Assembly (NCBI GenBank): GCA_033032865.1
Contig: JAWHQI010000024.1
Coordinates: 3,224,001 to 3,288,000 of the forward strand
Direction: 5' to 3'
DNA length: 64,000 nt
Source: Dactylorhiza incarnata
Taxonomy: Eukaryota; Streptophyta; Magnoliopsida; Asparagales; Orchidaceae
Shown here: in pieces, positions 56,680 through 64,000 of the stretch
How the letters are laid out: each line of letters opens with the position of its first letter
Numbering within the stretch: the stretch's first letter is position 1
Notes under the pieces: generated by a model
The model's database searches: none
What the model was told of the DNA's origin: nothing
Seen by the model: the letters and a program-made list of their open reading frames with translations, nothing else
Position numbers and translations under genes: made by a program

Positions 56680-57120
56680 TTGCCAGGGCAATTTGCCGTG
56701 GCAAAAGGTCTAAAACCGTGGCTAAAGATCTTTTGCCACGGTTTAGCCACGGAAAAAATTCGTGGCTAAAGGTCGCGTGGAGAAAGAGTTTTAGCTACGG
56801 ATTGGCCGTGGCTAAAGGTATTTGCCACGAACAAAAAAAAATCGTAGCTAATACCTACAGTTTTAGCCACGGTTTCTCCTCGTAGCAAATGTATTCCAAT
56901 ATATGTATTTGGTTCTTTTGCCACGGTATAGTGCCGTGGCAAATATCATGAGTATTAGCCACAACACTATGTCGTGGCTAATGTATATTATTAGCCACGG
57001 TCTAGGGGCGTGTCTACTTTGGTACCTATTAGCCACGGTTTATGCCGTGGCTAATAGTATTTTAGTTTATTTTTTTAAAATTATAGCCACGGTTTAATAC
57101 CGTGGCAAATGTTGTTTTTG
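56680..57120. repeat. CACTA subterminal repeat block, left
   Basis: More than a dozen copies in both orientations of a 10-12-bp word such as TTTAGCCACGG and CCGTGGCTAAAG. In En/Spm elements such arrays bind the TNPA protein. Confidence 0.9.
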
Positions 57121-58373
57121 ATTTTTTTTAAAAAAACATGCTGCATGCCTAGATCTCTGCAACCGCAGTGTTTCCTGCACATCACGAACAATTTAGAATA
57201 GATGAAGGTCTATTGAAAACCAACAGATGTTAAGATTTGAAAGAGAACTAAAATGAAAAGTAAGCAGCAGTTCTAAGGACCTACAGAAAATGGGCCTCAA
57301 ATAACCATATAAATCGCAGGCAGTTGCAAGACCCAAATGGATCATTAACATGAATTACATAATATATGGGCAGATTCCTGCTGGAGAAATATATAGATTA
57401 ATGTGTTGGACTGAAAAATGTAAATCATCAAAGAAGAAGAAAAAAGCATGGATTAATTTCGGCAAAAATATTTCTTCGCGGTGCTGTATATGTTTTTGAG
57501 TTATGTTTCAACCATTGGTTCAGGCCCCGTTGAGTCGATATGGCTCGGCGCAGGTTTGCCTGACTGCCGCACGGAGTTGAATAATATGTCCTTGATAACC
57601 TATCAAGCCAGGAAGTAGATGTGAAGGTGTGGTCATAGCCGGGAAGAAAAAAATGGCCGAGTTGGCAGAAAGCGAGGGAATAAACGCGCAATTTCACCTG
57701 GGACATGAGACCGTGGACCTGCTCTACGGTAATTTTTGAGCTATCATGAGTTATCTTCGCCAGCTGGGATTCCTCATGTAATGAAGTATTAAGGCACCAT
57801 CAATAGCCAAAAAATGAAATATTTCCAAATAATACAGTTCATAACATCACACTTCTATAATTATAAGTTGCACTCCTCTATCTTTTGAAATTACAATAAC
57901 CACTTCTATAAGTTTACAGTTCATAACATCAATGCACAAAAATACCCCTGTAAACTTACAGGAAAGTTTTTATAATTTCAAAATTAGAGGGGTGCAACCT
58001 GTAATTATGCTAACTCACAAAAAACTTGATTCAGCAACTAGTAATACAACTTGAACAGATGGTACTCTCTAATCAACATAACTACAGTTATCCTGAGATA
58101 TATGTATTGCAAATGTTAAATTTTATATTACTTCCCTAATTTAGAGCACTTCTAATGTGGATTTTTATCACTTATTTGGAGGGTGGAGCACAAATAGTCC
58201 ATTCTAAGTCCAATATAATAGTTTAACAAAACCTATCAAGCTAAAATCTTCAAATCAGAAAGAGTTACTACACGAACTAGGAAATCAACTCATATTTCTA
58301 CAACCCATGTGAAAACTATTTTCTACTCTCATGTAAGACTTAACAGATAACAGCACCGATAGAGAATGAATAC
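57121..58373. other. CACTA internal region, left, no recognised gene
   Basis: AT-rich sequence of about 1.25 kb. A minus-strand open stretch at 57428-57706 has no recognisable motif. It lies downstream of the transposase, where TNPA exons could have been. Confidence 0.5.
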
Positions 58374-58605
58374 CAGATAAAGCTGTGCTCTTAAGTTGCT
58401 CAGTCACCTTCTTTGCATCAGCTTCTGCCTTTACGATTCTATCAGCTTGACTACCAGCATATCTCACTCTTAAGCTTTCCACTTCTTCATCTTTCTGTAG
58501 AAACATAAACCAGATTAGAGAAGCAATAGAGAAAATAACAAACAAAAAAAGTGCAACCAACCAATTCTCTGAACAGTGGTTCTGGTTTCCCAATTTGATG
58601 GCCTG
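58374..58605 (-). other. Possible captured host exons in the CACTA element
   Basis: On the minus strand, a segment bounded by TTTCTACAG and GTATTC (58494 to 58374) encodes KDEEVESLRVRYAG and ADAKKVTEQLKS, a coiled-coil-like peptide unlike TNP2. A short segment upstream (about 58602-58558) starts after TTTTCTTCCTTCAG, a good splice acceptor. Splice-like borders and non-transposase coding suggest exon fragments of a host gene, as in Pack-CACTA elements. I cannot identify the gene, and chance is possible. Confidence 0.35.
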
Positions 58606-58704
58606 AAGGAAGAAAATTCCAAGGTTGTTTTGCCTTGTCAATGTCTCCTTTCTCGCTACACAATGATAAATGTGTTTCGGGATGCAAATTAAGTTGTTTT
58701 AACA

Positions 58705-60492
58705 TCAACACCACCTACTCCGACCATGCTCCGAAGCAGCGATCTTAACAACACACATATAAAGCAAATTTTCACACATATTCTTCTCTTGGTGCATTAC
58801 ATCAATGAAATGACGTGCTTGAAAACTCTCCCAATATGGCAATTCAAAGAAGATACTTTTTTTCTTCCAACCCTTTTTTTGACCAATATTACTAACTCTA
58901 TGATTATCTTCTCTCTTCCTCTTTTTAAGATCATCCTTTTTGTACTCAGTAAGTACATCATTCAGTTGTGTCGTGATATCACTTCCCTTTAACATAGGAG
59001 GTTTCGCTTCAAATTCGCGACATCCATTAAAAGCTGCCTTATCTCTTCGAAACCTGTGCCCACTGGGTAACCATCGACGATGACCCAAGTAACAATATTT
59101 TCTACCATTTGTAAGCCACTGTGATTTAGTTTGCAAATTACAATTTGCACAAGCATACTGACCTTTTGTACTCCATCCTGATAAGTTTACATATGCAGGA
59201 TAGTCATTGATTGTCCAAAATAATGTTGCACGTAGAGTAAACATCTGATTTTTTGATGCATCATATGTTGCCACACCATCATTCCATAATTCATTCAATT
59301 CATCAATCAATGGTTGAAGATAAACATCAATTTTATTACCAGGTCCTTTCGGTCCATCAATTAGTACTGTAAGAAAAAGAAAAGATTGTGTCATGCACAT
59401 CCATGGTGGTAAATTATAAGGAACTAAAACAACTGGCCATGTGCTATGAGCAATGGACATGGTTCTATATGGATTAAACCCATCAGATGCCAAACCAAGT
59501 CTAATATTGCGACACTCTGCTACGAATTGAGGATAATCTTTATCAAACTTTTTCCAAGTTGGAGAGTCAGCTGGGTGCCTCATAGTATCATCATTAGTAC
59601 GTTCCTCTGCATGCCATCGCATGTAATTTGCAGTTTTTGATGACATGAATAGCCTCTTAAATCTCGGTTTCAAAGAAAAATATCTTACTTGTTTTGCTGG
59701 AATTTTTGTAATTGTATTTTGCATGCTACTTCCATTGTCATTGAGTTGTTTGTATCGTGACTCGCCACATATCTCACAATTTTCAAGTGTAATATCATCT
59801 CCTTTAAAAATCATGCAATTGTTGGGGCATGCATCCCAAGTCTCATAAGAAAATCCCAAATCTTTAGTAATCTTTTGAGATTCATAATAAGACTTAGGTA
59901 TCTTTATGTTCGGAAAAGCATCAATAAGAAACTCCAATAGCCACGTAAATGAGGTATCTGTCCATCCATGCATGACTTTACCTTGCAGTAACCTAACTAT
60001 GAAAGACAATGATGTATACTTGACACAATTAGGGTACAGTGGACACTCTGCATCTTCAACAAGTTTTATAAATTTGGCATCTTCTTCGCTAGGACCATCC
60101 ATTCTTGGACTGCTTAATGATGGCGGATTCTCAGACAAATTAGCACCAATAGGTGGAATTCCAATTGCTTCATGTATCATCCCCATCATATCATCTCTAA
60201 AATCAGAACGCTGCTCATCCCCACTACAAGATATATAACAATATGATTCCCCGTGAAGGGTCCATATCTTGTACTTAGATAGAAACCCATTTATAATTAT
60301 ATGCTCACGAGCAACGACCCTCTCCACCAGATAAGTATTACAACATTTTTTGCAAGGGCAGTAAATTCGAGTCTCAAAATTATTTGTTTTATTTTGATAT
60401 GCATAATCCAGAAACTTGTCAACACCTTGAATGTATTCAGATGAAGCTCTATTTTGCAAATCAATCCAACTTTTATCCATATTTAATGCCAT
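58705..60492 (-). pseudogene. tnp2: TNP2-type CACTA transposase, C-terminally truncated
   Basis: A continuous 595-codon frame starts at 60492 (or the in-frame ATG at 60480, MDKSWIDL). The N-terminal transposase-associated zinc domain has YCPCKKCCN and WTLHGE (about residues 10-85). The central TNP2 (Transposase_21) domain has RWHAEERTND, LASDGFNPY, PYNLPPWMCM, LIDGPKGPGNKIDVYLQPL, YGSTKG-like GWSTKGQYACANC and YLGHRRWLP (about residues 280-500). FELPYWESF and DVMHQEKNMCENLL follow. The frame then becomes unrelated (CVVKIAASEH) and stops, where full TNP2 proteins continue for several hundred residues. TNP2 cuts the element ends. Confidence 0.93.
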
Positions 60493-62824
60493 AGAAATCT
60501 AAATAAATTAAAAAAATCAGGGTTAGAAAAATAGACGATGGACAATGAAAATATATTATGTTGAGTTTAACTTTTACACTATAATAGCAATGAAAATGAA
60601 TATGATCAATGCTTAATATATAAAGAAAAAATCTAACAATGATTTCATATACAAGATCCAATTGCCAATAGTGGTGTCAAACAAATTCAAAAGGCAAAAA
60701 AGTATTTAAGAAGTTGTATCTAATACTGAATCAGTTCACTATTGAGCAAAAAAGTAATGTATATATCCTTCCTTCCCCAAATAATAAATATCCATCTCTT
60801 CTCAAAATTGGTTCTTTAAGCTATCTTATGAGACAACTTATGGAGCATCATATATATATATCAATAAATGTTCATAATAATAATAACTATCTTAATAACA
60901 ATAGCTCCATCAATAATCATATTCGCTTTAACATTTTATCTTTCAACTATGAATTTCATAACATTTTATCTTCCATCAAAAATTTATCTAAATTTTCCAA
61001 CTTACAAGAACTTGTAACCTTCCTTGTGAATTTCATAATTTTTATTAGATTTATTGCAAACAACAACCTTCACATTTGTATTCATTTTATTATTTTAACA
61101 TAATTCTTATGTCTGGCAATCAACCAAACATCAACCCTAAACCTTTCACAATCGCACTAACAGAAGAGATTTCTCCTAAACCATCATCTAAAACTGCACA
61201 AAATAAATAAAAACAATGATTAATGCCACATTATCAAAGAAAAAAAAGAAATATGCATACCCACAGGCGAGCACAGTCGGCGATTTAATTTTGGGCGGAG
61301 GAACTTGGGCGGAGCACAGGCGAGCACAGTCGCCCAAAAATGAAATTATATGCTATATGTTTCTTGTTTTTATAAAAAGCTTTTAAAGTTAATATACTCT
61401 AGGATTTGCAGCTCACATTTTTCTGCATAAAAAGAGCAAAAGCTTCGCTGACAACCTTTAAACAGGTGTAAGTATGTTCTTATTGGTTTAAAATATTAAA
61501 AAAAAACTGTGGTAATACAAATCAATTTGGAGTCATTTAGATCCATCTACATTATTTTTTTGAATGAACCCAAAGTTTTGAATTTATTTTACGACCGCAT
61601 AAAGTCCTAACCTACACTTTTTTTACAAATCCTACACTTTTTTTGCATTCCAACAAATTACTAAAAAAATATAAACATTTTGGTTCAAAAATGCAGAATT
61701 TATATTCCAGCTGAGCACAAATATTACTCTGTAAACAATCAGTGTACACATATTTTACTAGCATGCAAGAAAATATACAATTCATCATTTCTCCGCCGTC
61801 AAAATCATAATTCTACTACTGTTTAGCGCACACATACATACCAGAAACACCACCTGAAATGCAATTTTTAATCAGCTCACTAAGCAACCAGAGTACCAGA
61901 CTAATATGCACCAGACCAATACAAGCTCTAATAATTGAATTATATTTCTTTGAAGAAGACCAAACCAGAACTCAGCCGAAAACAATTATTTATCGAGTCA
62001 TCACAGAAATGGTCGACAATAAACACTTGGTTTATAAGAAGTCAATGAAGCTTATGATCGAAATATAATCACACTATCAACATGTCGACTTCATAATAAA
62101 AGCAGGGCATTTAACCATTCAGACTCCACTACTAAATTAGCATCTAATTCTTCCAGTGGATGGATGCTGAACGTTAGGAAGTGTGAAGAGATCGAATTTG
62201 GGTCAAATACACTGCTGCTCAAACCCTCTCCTCCCAACCCAAAAGCTTAAGAGCCTTTGATTGAGGGCCAACTAATTGGTATTTCTAAACAAACATACTT
62301 TTTCACATATCCAAGGTTGGACAAAACCCAAGACTCACATGTTTCAGCACCAAAGATACGAAACGAGCTCAATGAATCCTGCTAACCCACAGGCGAGCAC
62401 AGTCGGCGACGAGATGGGTTTGGGGAAGCTCCAAAAAAACCAAGGGTCGAGGGGTCTAAAAGTTAAAGTGAGAAGAGAAATATGCATACCCTAAAACGGA
62501 GGAGAGAGCAATGGAACCCTAGCGGCCTCTGGACTTTCCTTCCGCACCACGCACGCGATATGGAACCGATCGTCAAGAACTTCTTTTGCAGAGGAGAGAG
62601 CAGTGAGAGAGGGATCTTCAGCGGAGAGAGCGGCGAGGGCGAGAGAGCAGCGAGAGCGACGAGAGCGAGATCTTCAAGCTTTCGTTCTTGCCTTTTGTTT
62701 TCAGTGGAGAGACGGGTAGGGTTTGGGTAGGCGAGAGATCGCAAATGAAAAACACGGGAGCGATGGCTAGGTTTTGGCTGTAGAGGAAATAGCGCGAATG
62801 AAAAAATGGGGAGCACCAAATGAA
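60493..62824 (-). other. CACTA 5' region: presumed promoter and leader of the transposase
   Basis: AT-rich sequence without a recognisable protein. It has a purine-rich block with GAGAGAG words at about 62585-62670. A 24-bp sequence including CACAGGCGAGCACAGTCGGC occurs at about 61261-61284 and again at about 62387-62410, with a shorter third copy at about 61316. It lies upstream of the TNP2 start. Confidence 0.5.
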
Positions 62825-63060
62825 AAAACCGTGGCTAAAAGGGGGGCATTTGCTACAAAAAAAATAATTTGTGGCAAATATTATAATTTGTTGCCACGAT
62901 TATGAATTTTCATGGCTAATACGTAAGTATTAGCCATGACTTTTGCAACCGTGGCTAAAATATAACTATTAGCTACGAGTTTTTTAAGTGTAGCTAATAC
63001 TAGTGTATTAGCCATGATTTTTGAACCCTGGCAAAAAAATGTGTAGCTAATACCTATTTT
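62825..63060. repeat. CACTA subterminal repeat block, right
   Basis: Six or more copies of CCGTGGCTAAA-type and TAGCCATGA-type words next to the right terminal repeat. They are more decayed than in the left block. Confidence 0.85.
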
Positions 63061-63073
63061 TCTAGTAGTGCCC

Positions 63074-64000
63074 TTAGTATATGCACCCATAGACTAGATT
63101 TATGCTCCCCCTTAATCTAGTGAATCCTACTCCTTTGATCATTATGATTTATCATTTTATTCTCCCCCTTTTGTTATTAGCAAAAGAGGGTGGAGTGAAA
63201 CAAAACTAGAATAGAGAGGACAAAAGATGGGACATAACTAAGAGAGGATTAAGAGTTTTGTGTAAACATACAGTAAGACATGATCGAGCTAAGGGAGAGA
63301 GTAGCACAGCGAAAAGATATATGATAGGCGTAAAAGAACATCATTCAAAGATTATACCAAAGAAACGTAATCACTTGCTTTTTAAATTTATTTTAAGAGT
63401 GATACTACTTGTTAAGAGAGATGCAATTTTGTTTGACAAAGCACAAGTGAAAACAAAATGTAGAAATAAGCAAGAGAACACATGGTATAAGGATACATGA
63501 TCAAATTGGAATGCGGAAAGATAAAACAAAGTTATTAAGATTAATATTTTTGTAATAGTTTGACTATTTCAACAGTATACATATATATCTAGACTTTTGA
63601 CATTTGAGCATTTTAACTTTGAAAATATTCATAATAGGCAAGCCTTATTTAACATATTCAAAAAGATAATACGTACAATATAACCAATTCATATTTCAAG
63701 TAAAGAAAACATTATAGAAATCATGCATTTCAATCTAGTGCTTTTACTTAAGGTTATAGAGAATTATGTAATTTTGCATTAGGATCCAATTCTCATGAGT
63801 AGAAGCTTTATGAAAGTCAATGATGTGTGCAAAAGGTGTTTTGTTAAAGGTATACAAGTGAAATAATCAAAACACATGACATATGTAATGAAATAGTAAC
63901 AACAACATTAAGAATGTAATTTTATAATTACTTTCACACATCATGTCTAGAATAAAATTTCAAAGCACATAGCATAAGTACAACTACCATGGTGCTTTGC
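63074..64000 (-). other. Element G internal region, continues past the window
   Basis: AT-rich sequence resuming after the CACTA element. On the minus strand, extra polypurine-like words (TAAGGGGGAGCAT near 63105, AAAAGGGGGAGAATA near 63160) repeat the tract that adjoins the G LTR. Multiple polypurine copies upstream of the 3' LTR are typical of Sireviruses. No coding region is recognised before the window edge. Confidence 0.6.

Larger units (their letters stand above)
56659..63070 (-). mobile_element. CACTA (En/Spm) DNA transposon with truncated TNP2
   Basis: A 6,412-bp element with 13-bp terminal inverted repeats CACTACTAGAAAA at 56659 and at 63070 on the other strand, and identical 3-bp duplications CCC (56656-56658 and 63071-63073). 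Both ends have subterminal repeats built on AGCCACGG/CCGTGGCT. It encodes a TNP2-type transposase on the minus strand. No TNPA-like second gene is seen. The shortened transposase makes it probably non-autonomous. Confidence 0.97.

Noticed and set aside
62463..62819. Basic protein at the right end of the CACTA element
   Set aside because: The frame lies over a purine-rich leader and the repeated 5' region, without any known domain or coding bias.

Overview
This window contains no host gene, rRNA or tRNA that I can support. It is a dense nest of plant transposable elements. Ty1/copia Sirevirus-type elements, Ty3/gypsy chromovirus (Tekay/Del-like) and Tat-like elements, a TRIM and a TNP2-type CACTA transposon occur together. 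That combination indicates a flowering plant nuclear genome, in gene-poor heterochromatin. The species cannot be named from the sequence.

Layout, left half. Positions 1-215 are the end of an LTR cut by the window edge. A small LTR element (B, 225-30293, minus, target duplication GATCT) was split by a Sirevirus-like element (A, 820-29731, plus). Two elements entered the LTRs of A. A full Sirevirus with LTRs, gag, pol and an env-position ORF (S1, 903-11267, minus, duplication GTATA) sits in its 5' LTR. A gag-only Tat-like gypsy element (H, 19832-29267, plus) sits in its 3' LTR. H carries about 52 copies of a 78/80-bp satellite between gag and its 3' LTR. That satellite was itself hit by a solo LTR (24221-25659, duplication AAGTA) and by a 463-bp TRIM (26199-26661, duplication TCCCA).

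Right half. A degraded minus-strand gypsy element (E, 30299 to about 55187, 3' LTR part on the left, primer site and 5' LTR on the right) was split by a LARD-like element (D, 31305-52229, LTRs of about 5 kb, duplication CATTG). The 5' LTR of D contains a second Sirevirus-type element (C, 33368-40902, minus, duplication GTATG) that lacks pol. The 5' LTR of E was hit by another Sirevirus-type element (G, from 55188 rightwards, minus). The internal region of G carries a 6.4-kb CACTA element (56659-63070, 3-bp duplication CCC) with a truncated TNP2 transposase. The 64 kb therefore look like one locus built by at least ten successive insertions.

How the pieces work together. Only S1 has a recognisable pol (protease, integrase, reverse transcriptase, RNase H), and it is broken by in-frame stops. 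A and C keep gag and the env-position ORF but have lost pol, and H keeps only gag. These look like non-autonomous partners that would need enzymes from elsewhere. In S1, A and C the env-position ORF is preceded by a cluster of family-specific palindromes and then a TATA-like box, which suggests an internal promoter. The same palindromes occur in the LTRs. In S1 and C they also occur inside gag, where they are read as a repeat with a period near 11 residues.
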